Positions 1 to 10,121 are shown, counted from the stretch's first letter. The stretch is DNA of 64,000 bases from Sphingomonas gei (GCF_004792685.1 NZ_SRXT01000002.1:62001-126000); one strand, 5' to 3'. A program made the numbers and translations. The notes: generated from the sequence alone by a model not told the origin.

Positions 1-465
1 GAGCGTGGCGAAGCCTTCCGCCACCTCGTCGCGCAGCAGCGCCCGCCACAATGCGTTGAGGCAATCGGCCTTGGTTGTCGGGCCGGGCGCGCCGCCGATC
101 ACCAGCCGGACGCGCGCATCCTCGCACGCGACGTCGGCGACGGCGGCGATCGTGGCGGGATCGTTGGGATAGGTGCCGACATAGATCCGGTAATCGTCGT
201 GCGCGAAGCGGGCGAGCGCGGTGCGGAGCATCTGTCCGATCACGCAGGCTTCGTCCCAGGCGGCGACGAATATGACGATGCGGCCCGGCGGCACGACCGT
301 CGAAACGCCAGTAAGCGTACGAAACGGGAACAAGAGTTTCAGATAAGTCCGACGGGCCAGGTAGATCAGATCGACCAGAAGATCGTCCAGCCCGCCGACG
401 AGGAACCAGATCGCCGCGAACAACGTCGCCTCGCGGGCAATCGTGTCTATCGCGGTGATCAGCAC
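1..465 (-). CDS. NfrB-like glycosyltransferase, 3' part missing
   Basis: Minus-strand reading frame that runs off the left edge, so only the first ~155 residues are present. It starts at a GTG at 465; an in-frame stop lies a short way upstream. The N-terminus has a hydrophobic helix (residues ~8-30) ending in LIYLARR, then VIFVAAWDEACVIGQML, a nucleotide-sugar fold start typical of glycosyl transferase family proteins related to bacteriophage N4 adsorption protein B (NfrB). Family knowledge suggests an inner-membrane GT2 enzyme in exopolysaccharide export or phage adsorption. The downstream part, with the DXD and QxxRW region, is outside the window, so catalytic competence cannot be judged. 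Confidence 0.7.
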   Translation of the reverse strand, partial: MLITAIDTIAREATLFAAIWFLVGGLDDLLVDLIYLARRTYLKLLFPFRTLTGVSTVVPPGRIVIFVAAWDEACVIGQMLRTALARFAHDDYRIYVGTYPNDPATIAAVADVACEDARVRLVIGGAPGPTTKADCLNALWRALLRDEVAEGFATL

Positions 466-650
466 GACCGTCCCAGCACCGCAATATCTCCGATTCGGAT
501 GCAGTCATCTTCGGAGTTGTTTATTAAATGATCAAGTTGACTGGACGGCGGCCCGATCGATTTCAATCCGTTTCGGAGTCACTCAATTGGACGTTGGCGT
601 GAATCGCCGCCGAGGCTAGGGTGCGCGCGCCTTTGGGGGAATTCGGTACC

Positions 651-3600
651 ATGAAGCTCGTTGCCCGGCTCGGGATCCTGGCGCTGATCGCCGCGCCGCT
701 CGGCGCGACGCTGGCGATGGGCGACAATAGTCCGCAAGTCGAAATGGCCACGCCCGGCGTTGGCGGCGGCGCGATCGAGCGCTTCACCGCGCGGTTCAAC
801 CAGCCGATGGTGCCGCTGGGCGATCCGCGCGCGGCCGGCCCGTTCACGGTCGAATGCCCGGTCGGCGGCGAAGGCCGCTGGGTCGACCAGCAGACCTATG
901 TCCACGAATTCGCCAGCCCGCTGCCCGGCGGGGTGACCTGCACCTTCACGTTGAAGGACAAGCTCAAGAGCCTCGCCGGCTATGCGCTGACCGGGCAGAC
1001 CAAATTCACTGTCGACAGCGGCGGGCCGATCGCCCGCGCGGTATTGCCGAGCCGCTATGGCGGCCAGATCGAGGAGGACCAGACCTTCCTGGTTGCCGCA
1101 AACCTCGCGCCCGATCGCGCCTCGGTGGGCGCCAATGCCTATTGCGCGGTCGACGGCGTCGGCGAGAAGATCCCCGTCGACGTGCTTCCCGCCGACGTGC
1201 CGGGCAAGGTGCTTGCCGGGCTCGGCACCGATCGCTGGGAAGTGCAGAGCTTCCTAGAGGAAGCCGGGCTGCCCAAGGCGCTCCCCGCCAGCGATGCCGA
1301 CCGCGCCAAGGCGACCGCCAGCGTCGTCGCGCTCAAATGCCGCCGGCCGCTGCCGCCGGGGCGCGACGTCGCCCTGGTCTGGGGCAAGGACGTGGCCAGC
1401 GCCACCGGCCGCGTCGCCGGCACCGACCAGCGCTTCGACTTCACCGTGCGCAAGCCGTTCGCGGCGCGCTTCGAATGCTCGCGAGTCAATGCGCAGGCCG
1501 GGTGCAGCCCGGTGCAGGACGCCTGGGTGCGCTTCTCGGCGCCGATCCCCCGCGCGCAGGCCGAGGCGATCCGCATCACCTTGCCCGACGGCAAGGCGCT
1601 GACTCCGATCTTCTCCGCCGAGGAGAAGCGCAAGGCAGTGATCGCCGATATCAAGTTCAAGGCGCCGCTCCCCGCCGCGGTGATCGCCAAGCTGAGCCTG
1701 CCCGCCAATGTCGTCGACGAGAGCGGGCGCAAGCTTTCCAATGCCGAGCGCTTCCCGCTCGACGTGCGTTTCGACGAGGCGCCGCCCTTGGTGAAGTTCG
1801 CCGCCGATTTCGGCATCCTCGAAGCCGCCGAGGGCGGCGTGCTGCCAGTCACCGTGCGCAACGTCGAAGGCCAGCTCGGCGGATCGCAGATGGCGGTCGG
1901 CGGGCAGAGCCTCAAGGTCGAGGGCGGCGACGGCGAGATCGCCAATTGGCTGCGCGCGATCGACGATGCCGCCGAGACCAAGAGCGACGATATCAAGCGC
2001 GGCGAAGAGACGATCCGTGTCAACCAGACCGGCGCCAAGCCATTGCTCACCCCGGCGACCGGCAAGCCGTTCCAGGTCTCGCTGCCCGGCAAGGGCAAGG
2101 AATTCGAAGTCGTCGGGATTCCGCTGACCAAGCCCGGATTCTATGTCGTCGAGCTCGCCAGCCCGCGGCTCGGCAATGCATTGCTCGGCCGCAACGCGCC
2201 GCGCTACGTCGCGACCGGCGCGCTCGTCACCAATATGAGCGTGCACTTCAAATGGGGCCGCGATCAGTCCTTGGTCTGGGTGACCGCGCTCGACAGCGGC
2301 AAGGGCGTCGGCAGCGCCGAAGTGCGCATCACCGACAGTTGCACCGGTCAGATCCTGGCAAAGGGCGTCACCGATGCCTCGGGCCGGCTCGGCGTCCCCG
2401 CCGGCCTCCCCGAGCCCGAGACCTATTCGAGCTGCGAGAATGAGAGTTCCCCGCTGATGGTCTCGGCGCGCAAGGCCGACGATTTCAGCTTCACGCTGAC
2501 GCAATGGGGCGAGGGCATCCGCCCGTACGACTTCGACTTGCCGTATGGCTGGCAGAAGCAGGGGCAGATCTTCCACACCGTGTTCGATCGTGCCCTGGTC
2601 CGCCAGGGCGAGACGATCCACATGAAGCATATCGTCCGCCAGCCGATCGCGGGCGGATTCGGGGCGTCGCCCGCCTTCACCGGCACGCTGCGGCTGTCGC
2701 ATCGCGGGTCGGACACCAAATACGACCTGCCGCTGACGATCGACGCCAACGGCGTGGGCGAAACCGAATGGACCGCGCCGCAGGGCGCCAAGATGGGCGA
2801 TTACGATATCCAGGTCGTCGCGACGCTGGACGGCGAAGAAAAGACGATCGACAGCAGCCAGTCGTTCAAGCTCGACGAATATAAGCTACCGACGATGAAG
2901 GCTTCGGTCGCCGGGCCGAAGGAAGCCGCGGTGCGCCCGAGCACGCTGCCGCTCGACTTGTTCGTCGGCTATCTCTCGGGCGGCGGCGCAGGGAACCTGC
3001 CGGTCGAAATGCGCGTCGGCTGGTTCGAGGGGATGCGCACGCCCGACGGTTACGAGAGCTACACCTTTGGTGGCCGCGCGCTGACCGAGGGCGTCAAGGC
3101 ACTCAACGGCGACGACGAGACCGACGAGGAATCGACTCCGCTGCCGCCGACCCAGACCTTGCCGATCACGCTGGGCGGCGACGGCAGCGCGCGGACTTCG
3201 GTCGAAGTGCCCAAGAGCCTCGACCAGCCGACCAACATGCAGATCGAAATGGATTATCAGGACGCCAATGGCGAGATCCTGACCGCGTCGCGGCGCATTC
3301 CGATCTACACCAGCGCGGTGCAGCTCGGCATCAAGACCGACGGCTGGCTGATGAAGCAGGACGATCTGCGGCTGCGCTTCGTCGCGGTCGATACGTCGGG
3401 CAAGCCGATCGCCAACCAGGCGATTTCGGTCGAGCTCTACAGTCGCGAGATCCTCACCGCGCGGCGGCGGCTGATCGGCGGCTTCTACGCATATGACAAC
3501 CAGATGAAGACGACCAAGCTTGGCGCGACCTGCTCGGCGACGACCGACGCGCAGGGGCTGGCGACGTGCCAGCTCGATCCGGGCGTGTCGGGCGAAGTCT

Positions 3601-6410
3601 ATGCCGTGGCGACGACCAAGGACGCCAATGGCAATGTCGCGCGGGCGACGCGCTCGACCTGGCTGGTCGGCGACGACGATTGGTGGTTCGGCGGCGACAA
3701 TGGCGACCGGATGGACGTCATCCCCGAACAGCTCGAGTACAAGGCCGGCGAGACCGCCAAATTCCAGGTCCGCATGCCGTTCCGCGAGGCGACGGCGCTG
3801 GTGACGGTGGAGCGCGAGGGCGTGCTCTCCAGCTTCGTGGTGGGGCTGAGCGGCAAGGATCCGGTGATCGAAGTGCCGATGCCGGCGAGTTACGCGCCTG
3901 ACGTCTATGTTTCGGTGATGGCGGTGCGCGGCCGCGTCTCGGGCATGTCCAATTGGGGATCGAGCCTCGCGCGCGACTGGGGGCTGCCCTTCTCGCAGGA
4001 CGGCGGCAAGCCGACCGCGACGGTCGATCTCGCCAAGCCCGCTTATCGCCTCGGCATCGCCAAGGTGAAGGTCGGCTGGGAGGGGCATCGTCTCGGGGTG
4101 GCGGTCAAGGCCGAGAAGGCCACTTATGCCGCGCGCGACGTGGCGAATGTCGATGTGCAGGTGAAGAACCCCGACGGGTCGCCCGCGCGGGAAGCAGATG
4201 TCGCCTTCGCCGCGGTCGACGAGGCCTTGCTCCAGCTCGCGCCAAACGAGAGCTGGGACGTGCTGACCGCGATGATGGGCGATCGGCCGATCTCGGTGCT
4301 GACCTCGACTGCGCAGACGCAGGTCGTCGGCAAGCGCCACTACGGCAAGAAGGCAGTCGAGGCCGGCGGTGGCGGTGGCGGTGGCGACCTTTCGGGGCTC
4401 AATCGCGAGAATTTCCAGCCGGTATTGCTGTGGAAGGGCAAGGTGCCGCTCGACGGCAACGGCCGTGCGCGGGTGCAGGTGCCGCTGTCGGATGCGCTGA
4501 CCTCGTTCAAGCTGGTCGCGATCGCCACCAATGGCGCGCAATTGTTCGGCACTGGCGAGGCCAGCGTGCGCACGCATCAGGACCTCAGCATCTATCCGGG
4601 CGTGCCGCAGGTGGTGCGCACCGGCGACAGTTTCGGGGCGATGTTCACGCTGCGCAACGGATCGGACAAGCCGATGAAGGTGACCGCAACGGTGGCGCTC
4701 ACTCCTGCGGTCGCGCAGGGCAAGCCGCTTACCGTCGAGATCCCGGCGGGCGGGGCCGCGCCGGTGAGCTGGAACCTGACCGCGCCGAATCAGGCGGGCA
4801 AATTGAGCTGGACGGTCTCGGCGAAGTCGGCGGACGGCAAGGCTGTCGACAAGGTGACGGTGGCGCAGGACGTGATCCTCGCAGTGCCGGTCGAGACGTG
4901 GGCGGCGACGCTCGCACGGGTCGGCGAAGGCACGAGCTTCTCGATCGCGCCGCCGGCGGGGGCGCTGCCCGGCTTCGGCATGGTCGATATCAGCCTTGCC
5001 GACACGCTGGCGCCGCCGCTGCAGGGGGTGCGCGACTATATGGCGGCGTATCCCTATGGCTGCCTCGAGCAGCGCACGTCGCGGGCGATCGCGCTCGGCG
5101 ATACGGCGATGTGGAACGGCATTGCCGGCGAGCTTCCCGCGTATCAGGATGGCGACGGGCTGTTGCGTTACTTCCCCGGCGAATGGGCGGGATCGGAAGC
5201 GCTGACCGCGTATATTCTGTCGATCACCGGCGAGGCCGGATTGCCGCTTCCCGAGGGCGCGCGGGCCAAGGCGATCGACGCGATGAAGGCAGTGCTCGAC
5301 GGGCGGCTGCGGCGCGAGGATTATGGCGATGTCCGGCTCCAGCGAGTCGCCGCTTTCTCGGCGCTCGCACGGCAGGGCGCGGCGACCAGTGCGATGCTCG
5401 GCCAGCTCGGCATCGCGCCGGCCGAGATGCCGACGGCGTCGCTTGCCGACTATCTCTCGGCACTTGGACGCGTTTCGGGGCTGGCCAATGGTGCGCAGCT
5501 GCGTGCCGATGGCGAGAAGGTGCTGCGCACGCGGCTGGTCTATGAAGGCACGCGAGTCGATCTCAGCGACAAGGGCAATATGGCGTGGTGGCTGATGTCG
5601 TCGGACGACGAAGCGGCGATCAAGGCAGTGATGGTGACGCTTGGCCGGCCGGGGTGGCAGGCCGATACGCCCAAGATGATGGTCGGCGTGGCGATGCGCC
5701 AGCAGCGCGGCCATTGGGATACCACCACCAGCAATGCCTGGGGAACGATCGCGGCGCGCAAGTTCATGGCGGCCTATCCGGCCGAGGCGATCGCCGGGGT
5801 GACCACCGCGAGCCTGGGCGCTTCGACGGTCAGCCGGCCTTGGCCGCTGCTCGAGCCGCAGCGCAGCTTCAGCCTGGCGCTGCCGCCGGCGACCACGCCT
5901 TTGGTGCTGCGCCAGTCGGGCGGGGCGGGGCCGTGGGCGTTCGTCCGGGTCAAGGCGGCGGTGCCGCTCACCCAGCCGCTGATGGCGGGGTACAAGATGA
6001 CCAAGCAGGTCAGCGTGGTGCAGGGCATGGTGCCCGGGCGCTATACTCGCGGCGACGTGATCAAGGTGACGATCAGCGTCGAGGCGTCGGCCGAGCGCAA
6101 CTGGGTGGTGATCAACGATCCGGTGCCGACCGGCGCGACGGTGATCGGCAGTCTCGGCGGGCAATCGGAGATGCTCAACCAGCAGGCGGGGACCGCGGAG
6201 GGCGTCTCGCCCAATTGGATCGAGCGCGGCCAGGGTTCGTGGCGGGCTTATTATGGCTGGGTGCCGCGGGGGAGCTTCACCATCTCCTATGTGATGCGGC
6301 TCAACGCCTCGGGCCGGTTCAGCCTGCCGGCGACGCGCGTCGAGGCGATGTACTCGCCGGAGATCCGGGCGCAGTTGCCGAACGAGATTATGGTGGTGGC
6401 GGAGCGGTGA
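651..6410 (+). CDS. Bacterial alpha-2-macroglobulin family protein
   Basis: A 1919-residue periplasmic protease-trapping protein of the bacterial A2M/YfhM type. The start is the ATG at 651, which gives a clean signal peptide (KLVARLGILALIAAPLGATLA); a GTG 30 bases upstream would only add charged residues before it. There is no lipobox Cys, so it is probably soluble rather than a lipoprotein. The thioester motif CLEQ lies at about residue 1471 (YPYGCLEQRT), followed by the alpha-helical toroid domain. MG-like beta domains fill the N-terminal two thirds. An eight-glycine run lies near residue 1240. It sits 100 bases upstream of pbpC, the classic pairing: A2M captures proteases that enter the periplasm while PBP1C repairs peptidoglycan. 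Confidence 0.93.
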   Translation: MKLVARLGILALIAAPLGATLAMGDNSPQVEMATPGVGGGAIERFTARFNQPMVPLGDPRAAGPFTVECPVGGEGRWVDQQTYVHEFASPLPGGVTCTFTLKDKLKSLAGYALTGQTKFTVDSGGPIARAVLPSRYGGQIEEDQTFLVAANLAPDRASVGANAYCAVDGVGEKIPVDVLPADVPGKVLAGLGTDRWEVQSFLEEAGLPKALPASDADRAKATASVVALKCRRPLPPGRDVALVWGKDVASATGRVAGTDQRFDFTVRKPFAARFECSRVNAQAGCSPVQDAWVRFSAPIPRAQAEAIRITLPDGKALTPIFSAEEKRKAVIADIKFKAPLPAAVIAKLSLPANVVDESGRKLSNAERFPLDVRFDEAPPLVKFAADFGILEAAEGGVLPVTVRNVEGQLGGSQMAVGGQSLKVEGGDGEIANWLRAIDDAAETKSDDIKRGEETIRVNQTGAKPLLTPATGKPFQVSLPGKGKEFEVVGIPLTKPGFYVVELASPRLGNALLGRNAPRYVATGALVTNMSVHFKWGRDQSLVWVTALDSGKGVGSAEVRITDSCTGQILAKGVTDASGRLGVPAGLPEPETYSSCENESSPLMVSARKADDFSFTLTQWGEGIRPYDFDLPYGWQKQGQIFHTVFDRALVRQGETIHMKHIVRQPIAGGFGASPAFTGTLRLSHRGSDTKYDLPLTIDANGVGETEWTAPQGAKMGDYDIQVVATLDGEEKTIDSSQSFKLDEYKLPTMKASVAGPKEAAVRPSTLPLDLFVGYLSGGGAGNLPVEMRVGWFEGMRTPDGYESYTFGGRALTEGVKALNGDDETDEESTPLPPTQTLPITLGGDGSARTSVEVPKSLDQPTNMQIEMDYQDANGEILTASRRIPIYTSAVQLGIKTDGWLMKQDDLRLRFVAVDTSGKPIANQAISVELYSREILTARRRLIGGFYAYDNQMKTTKLGATCSATTDAQGLATCQLDPGVSGEVYAVATTKDANGNVARATRSTWLVGDDDWWFGGDNGDRMDVIPEQLEYKAGETAKFQVRMPFREATALVTVEREGVLSSFVVGLSGKDPVIEVPMPASYAPDVYVSVMAVRGRVSGMSNWGSSLARDWGLPFSQDGGKPTATVDLAKPAYRLGIAKVKVGWEGHRLGVAVKAEKATYAARDVANVDVQVKNPDGSPAREADVAFAAVDEALLQLAPNESWDVLTAMMGDRPISVLTSTAQTQVVGKRHYGKKAVEAGGGGGGGDLSGLNRENFQPVLLWKGKVPLDGNGRARVQVPLSDALTSFKLVAIATNGAQLFGTGEASVRTHQDLSIYPGVPQVVRTGDSFGAMFTLRNGSDKPMKVTATVALTPAVAQGKPLTVEIPAGGAAPVSWNLTAPNQAGKLSWTVSAKSADGKAVDKVTVAQDVILAVPVETWAATLARVGEGTSFSIAPPAGALPGFGMVDISLADTLAPPLQGVRDYMAAYPYGCLEQRTSRAIALGDTAMWNGIAGELPAYQDGDGLLRYFPGEWAGSEALTAYILSITGEAGLPLPEGARAKAIDAMKAVLDGRLRREDYGDVRLQRVAAFSALARQGAATSAMLGQLGIAPAEMPTASLADYLSALGRVSGLANGAQLRADGEKVLRTRLVYEGTRVDLSDKGNMAWWLMSSDDEAAIKAVMVTLGRPGWQADTPKMMVGVAMRQQRGHWDTTTSNAWGTIAARKFMAAYPAEAIAGVTTASLGASTVSRPWPLLEPQRSFSLALPPATTPLVLRQSGGAGPWAFVRVKAAVPLTQPLMAGYKMTKQVSVVQGMVPGRYTRGDVIKVTISVEASAERNWVVINDPVPTGATVIGSLGGQSEMLNQQAGTAEGVSPNWIERGQGSWRAYYGWVPRGSFTISYVMRLNASGRFSLPATRVEAMYSPEIRAQLPNEIMVVAER

Positions 6411-6423
6411 TCGCCCCCTCTCT

Positions 6424-6506
6424 CGTCACCCCGGCGAAAGCCGGGGCCCAGAGTCCCATGCGAGACGGCAGAGAAACCCTGGGCCCCGGCCTTCGCCGGG
6501 GTGACG
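6424..6506. repeat. Long imperfect inverted repeat (sphingomonad-type palindrome)
   Basis: Left arm (6424 to ~6453) and right arm (~6477-6506) are reverse complements over about 30 bases with two mismatches, around a short central loop. It fills the gap between the A2M gene and pbpC. Related palindromes with CCCCGGCGAAAGCCGGGG-like cores recur between genes in this window. It could fold into a strong hairpin and modulate pbpC expression. The element class is inferred. Confidence 0.8.
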
Positions 6507-6510
6507 AATA

Positions 6511-8736
6511 GTGAAGCAGCGCCTTTCGCGTCTGATTCAGCGTGTCGACGACTTCCCCACGACGCTCGCCGGCTGGGCCCTCCGCCAGCGCGGCGCCTAT
6601 CGCGAGCGCGGCTGGCGCGGGGTGTTCACCCCGATGCGAGTGGTGCTCGCCGCCGCCGCGTTGCTCATCACCACTTTCGTCGCGTTGTCGTGGATCACCC
6701 GCCCGCCGCCGCTGCCCAGCTACGCAGCGGTGGTGGCAAATTGGCGCCCGTCCGAGGCCTGGCTCTACGATCGCAACGGTCGGCTGATCGACAGCAGCCG
6801 CGTCGACTATCAGGCGCGCCGGCTCGGCTGGGTGCGGCTCGACGATGTCGCGCAAGTGGCGCGCGATACGCTGATCGCCGCGGAGGACCGCCGCTTCCGC
6901 AGCCATAAGGGCGTCGACTGGTGGGCGCTCGGCGGGGCGCTGCGCGATCGAATCGAAGGCAAGCGCGCGCGCGGCGCCTCGACGCTGTCGATGCAGGTGG
7001 CCGCCTATCTCGCGCCCGAACTCGCCGCGCCCGGCCATCGTGGCAGCTGGGACAAATTCCGCCAGATGCGCGCGGCGCGTGCGCTCGAGGCGCGCTGGAG
7101 CAAGGACGAGATCCTCGAAGCCTATCTCAACCTCGCCGGCTTTCGCGGCGAGGCGCAGGGTATCGCGGCCGCCGCGCTCGGGCTGTTCGGCAAGACACCC
7201 GCGACGCTGACCCGCGACGATGCGCTGCTCCTCGCGGCGCTGCTGCCCAATCCCGGCGCGGGATCGACCGAAGTCGCGCGGCGCGCCTGTGCGCTGGGGC
7301 ATGACCCGGATTGCAGCCGGTTCGCCGGGGCTGCCGCGTCGATGCTCGGGCCGGCGCGCAGCCTGGCGCTCGATCCGGGGCTGGCGCCGCACCTCGCGGC
7401 GAAGCTTCTCGACAAGCCCGGTGCGAAAATCACCACCACGCTCGACGCGCGCATCCAGTCGGTCGCGATCGCCGCGCTTCGCCGCCAGCTACAGGGGCTG
7501 GGCGGCACGCGTGCACGCGACGGCGCGGTCCTGGTGGTCGACAATGCCAGCGGCGACGTGCTCGCTTATGTCGGCGGGATCGGCGGCGAATCGACTGCAG
7601 CGGCGGTCGACGGGGCGTCGGCGTATCGGCAGGCAGGGTCGACGCTCAAGCCCTTCCTCTACGCGCAGGCGATCGAAAAGGGCTATCTCACCGCCGCCTC
7701 GATCCTCGACGATTCGCCGGTCCAGCTCGACACTGCGTCGGGGCTCTATGTCCCGCAGAATTACGACAAGGCGTTCAAGGGACCCGTCTCGGCGCGCGTC
7801 GCGCTCGCCGGATCGCTCAACGTGCCTGCGGTGCGGACCTTGCTGCTCACCGGAGTCGAGGCGTTCCGCGACCGGCTGTGGGACACCGGCTATCGCGGGC
7901 TGGTCGAGGACGGGCAATATTACGGCTATTCGCTGGCGCTGGGTTCGGCCGAAGTGACGTTGCTCGAACAGGTCGCCGCGTATCGGAGCCTGGCGCTGGG
8001 CGGGCGCTGGTCGCCGCTGCGGCTTGCTGCGGCAGCGCCAAAGGAGCGGGCACGGCAGATCGTATCGCCGCAGGCCGCCTGGATCGTCGCCGACATCCTC
8101 GCCGATCCCAATGCCCGCGCCGGCACGTTCGGAGTCGATTCGGCGCTGCGGCTGCCGTTCTGGGCCGCGGCGAAGACGGGGACGTCTAAGGCCATGCGCG
8201 ACAATTGGTGCGTCGGGTTCAGCGATCGCTTCACCGTCGGCGTGTGGGTCGGCAATCTCGAGGGCGATCCGATGCGCGCGGTCTCGGGCACCAGCGGCGC
8301 GGCGCCGGTCTGGCGTGACGTCATGATGGCGCTGCATGCCGGAGTGCCGAGCCGGCAAGCGCGGCCCCCGCTCAATATCGAGGCACGCACGATTCACTTC
8401 GCCGAGGGCATCGAGCAGCCGCGCCGCGAATATTTCATGAAGGGCACCGCGCTCACCGAAATCGCCTCGGCGCCCGCGGCGGCGCGGCGGCCGCGGATCG
8501 TCAATCCGGTGGCGGGAAGCGTCTATGCGCTCGACCCCGATATCCCGATCGATCGCCAGCGGCTCGCGGTCGCCGTGGCGGGCCAGGTCACCGGGCACCG
8601 GCTGTTGCTGGACAGGCAGGATCTGGGAAGTGCCGACGCCCGCCCGCTGATCCTCCCGCGGCGCGGACAGCATCGGCTGAAGCTGGTCGATCTCGGCGGC
8701 CGGGTGGTCGACCAGATCCTCTTTACGATTCGTTGA
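6511..8736 (+). CDS. pbpC: Penicillin-binding protein 1C
   Basis: 741-residue bifunctional class A PBP. A membrane anchor lies at residues ~43-65. The GT51 transglycosylase domain follows with catalytic Glu at 125 (EDRRFRSH), RGASTLSMQVA, and KDEILEAYLN. The transpeptidase domain has SxxK at 377-380 (STLK), SxN in GSLNVPAV and KTGT at 555-558. The C-terminal ~90 residues match the PBP1C C-terminal domain. It polymerises and cross-links peptidoglycan in the periplasm. The start is the GTG at 6511, directly after the palindrome; an ATG near 6634 would place the start at the membrane helix and is less likely. It is probably co-transcribed with the upstream A2M gene. Confidence 0.93.
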   Translation: MKQRLSRLIQRVDDFPTTLAGWALRQRGAYRERGWRGVFTPMRVVLAAAALLITTFVALSWITRPPPLPSYAAVVANWRPSEAWLYDRNGRLIDSSRVDYQARRLGWVRLDDVAQVARDTLIAAEDRRFRSHKGVDWWALGGALRDRIEGKRARGASTLSMQVAAYLAPELAAPGHRGSWDKFRQMRAARALEARWSKDEILEAYLNLAGFRGEAQGIAAAALGLFGKTPATLTRDDALLLAALLPNPGAGSTEVARRACALGHDPDCSRFAGAAASMLGPARSLALDPGLAPHLAAKLLDKPGAKITTTLDARIQSVAIAALRRQLQGLGGTRARDGAVLVVDNASGDVLAYVGGIGGESTAAAVDGASAYRQAGSTLKPFLYAQAIEKGYLTAASILDDSPVQLDTASGLYVPQNYDKAFKGPVSARVALAGSLNVPAVRTLLLTGVEAFRDRLWDTGYRGLVEDGQYYGYSLALGSAEVTLLEQVAAYRSLALGGRWSPLRLAAAAPKERARQIVSPQAAWIVADILADPNARAGTFGVDSALRLPFWAAAKTGTSKAMRDNWCVGFSDRFTVGVWVGNLEGDPMRAVSGTSGAAPVWRDVMMALHAGVPSRQARPPLNIEARTIHFAEGIEQPRREYFMKGTALTEIASAPAAARRPRIVNPVAGSVYALDPDIPIDRQRLAVAVAGQVTGHRLLLDRQDLGSADARPLILPRRGQHRLKLVDLGGRVVDQILFTIR

Positions 8737-8824
8737 GATTCGAAGCCCGCACGCGGAGCGGAATGCGCGTCCGCGCGTTCAATCGCGCGGTCCCTTACCC
8801 TTTCGGGGCTGTGCTCACGGGCAC

Positions 8825-8881
8825 CGGCCGCGCCGCCGCATCGGCGCGGCCGAACCCCGGAGCGACTTTCGCCGCTCCGGG
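8825..8881. terminator. Two tandem hairpins between convergent genes
   Basis: A perfect 11-bp inverted repeat (8825-8835 with 8842-8852, 6-base loop) is followed by a perfect 9-bp one (8856-8864 with 8873-8881). They lie between the end of pbpC and the end of the convergent RcnB-like gene, and probably act as a bidirectional terminator. There is no long T tract. Confidence 0.6.
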
Positions 8882-8890
8882 TGAACCGAT

Positions 8891-9412
8891 TTACCAGTAA
8901 AAGCCCGGGATCGTCCGGATGACGATGCCGCGCCGCGTATCGATCAGCAGCACGTCGTCATAATGGCGCACCCAGCGCTGATAACGCCCGGCCGACGGCA
9001 GGCGATAGCGCCACGGATCGGCGATCACATAACGCGAACCCCAATAATTCGGCGCGATCCGCCCGCCGCTGCGGAAGCGGGTATAGCCGAACGGCGCGCG
9101 CCAATTGCCACGGGCATAGACGCCGCGGTTGCGGCCGCGATAGTCGCGCCAGTCATTGTCGCCCCAGCGGCGATCACGGTCGCGCAGATCCTCGCGATAC
9201 TCCTGGCGAGCACCGCGCACGTCGCGGCGCTCCTCGCGAATGTCGCTGCGATCGCCGCGGCGGCGGGCGTCGCGCAATTCGCGCTGTTCTTCGCGGATGT
9301 CCTGACGGTCGCGGCGCAGTTCGCGCTGCGACTGAGCGCTCGCCGCGGTCGGCAGCGCCACCGCCGGCATCGCGACGGCAGCGAGCAAAGCTGCGGTGAT
9401 GAACTTCTTCAT
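8891..9412 (-). CDS. RcnB-like periplasmic protein
   Basis: 173 residues. The ATG at 9412 is preceded by a good GGAGGAAT ribosome site and gives a signal peptide (KKFITAALLAAVAMPAVALPTAASA). The mature protein has a very Arg/Glu/Asp-rich helical segment (residues ~25-85), then an aromatic basic C-terminal domain ending RTIPGFYW. That C-terminal part matches the RcnB family (Pfam-type 'Ni/Co homeostasis RcnB'). In E. coli RcnB modulates nickel/cobalt efflux, but many sphingomonad paralogues carry long charged coiled segments and have no proven metal role. A longer upstream start would add only non-signal residues. Confidence 0.8.
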   Translation of the reverse strand: MKKFITAALLAAVAMPAVALPTAASAQSQRELRRDRQDIREEQRELRDARRRGDRSDIREERRDVRGARQEYREDLRDRDRRWGDNDWRDYRGRNRGVYARGNWRAPFGYTRFRSGGRIAPNYWGSRYVIADPWRYRLPSAGRYQRWVRHYDDVLLIDTRRGIVIRTIPGFYW

Positions 9413-9519
9413 GTGGATTCCTCCAGATTTACAGGCCGGTTGTCTCCGGCACCGTCGCACTCTGGAGCAGGCTGGCTGAACCGCGCGGGAATAACGCGGT
9501 CAGCAAGCAGCAAGCTTGA

Positions 9520-9999
9520 TTACTGGCCCTGGCCGCCGCCCGGCGCGCCGCCACCGGTACCCGGTGCGCCGACCGTGCCGATATTGCCGAACAGATCGCT
9601 GAAGAAGCTGCGCTTGCGGCCCAAGGTCGGGGTGGTCTTGCCATAGGGATCGACCGACGCGATCAGCTCCTTGCCCATCCGGTCGACGGCAGTGACGTTG
9701 CCGGCGGTGTCGAAGCGAACGCGGATCGTCTGCTGCTCGCGAACCTTGGGGTCGCTGTACCCGAAGTTCCGGCTTTCGCGGGACACGTAGTACCATTCGC
9801 CCTGGTTGAACTGACTGGTCAGCGTCGGGCGGCCGAGCGTCTGGAGCACCGATTCGCGATTGTCGATGCCGGGCTGGACCGCATCGACGAGCTCCTTGTC
9901 GATGACATAGCCCTGGTGCGTACGGATCGGCGAGCATGCGGTGCTGCCCATGACGATGAGGAGCGCGGCGCAACCGGCTAGGCGAACGGGGAAGGGCAT
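9520..9999 (-). CDS. bamE: BamE/OmlA-like outer-membrane assembly lipoprotein
   Basis: 159 residues from the ATG at 9999. The signal peptide ends in GSTAC, a lipobox-like site that would place a lipidated Cys at about residue 22. The following YVIDKELVDAVQPGIDNRESVLQTLGRPT segment is the SmpA/OmlA motif of BamE, and GEWYYVSRE fits the second half of the domain. BamE is a lipoprotein of the BAM complex that inserts beta-barrel proteins into the outer membrane. The C-terminus is a Gly/Pro-rich tail (GAPGTGGGAPGGGQ) beyond the usual domain. It is divergent from the CBP3-like gene, with about 120 bases between starts. Confidence 0.85.
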   Translation of the reverse strand: MPFPVRLAGCAALLIVMGSTACSPIRTHQGYVIDKELVDAVQPGIDNRESVLQTLGRPTLTSQFNQGEWYYVSRESRNFGYSDPKVREQQTIRVRFDTAGNVTAVDRMGKELIASVDPYGKTTPTLGRKRSFFSDLFGNIGTVGAPGTGGGAPGGGQGQ

Positions 10000-10121
10000 C
10001 GAAATCTCCAGGGCAACGCTAGCACCGGCGCACGCATTGCATCGCGCGCCATTCGCCTCAATATGCGGCAAAATGCGGCCAAACAAGGTCGCCCCCGCTT
10101 TCACACGGACGAAGAACCAAG

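Noticed and set aside
2886..6164. A 1092-codon minus-strand frame
   Set aside because: It is opposite the alpha-2-macroglobulin gene, has shadow-type composition (Arg/His/Asp) and no start signal; high-GC coding bias keeps this frame open.
8737..8890. Possible small RNA gene
   Set aside because: Only two hairpins between convergent genes; a terminator explains them.
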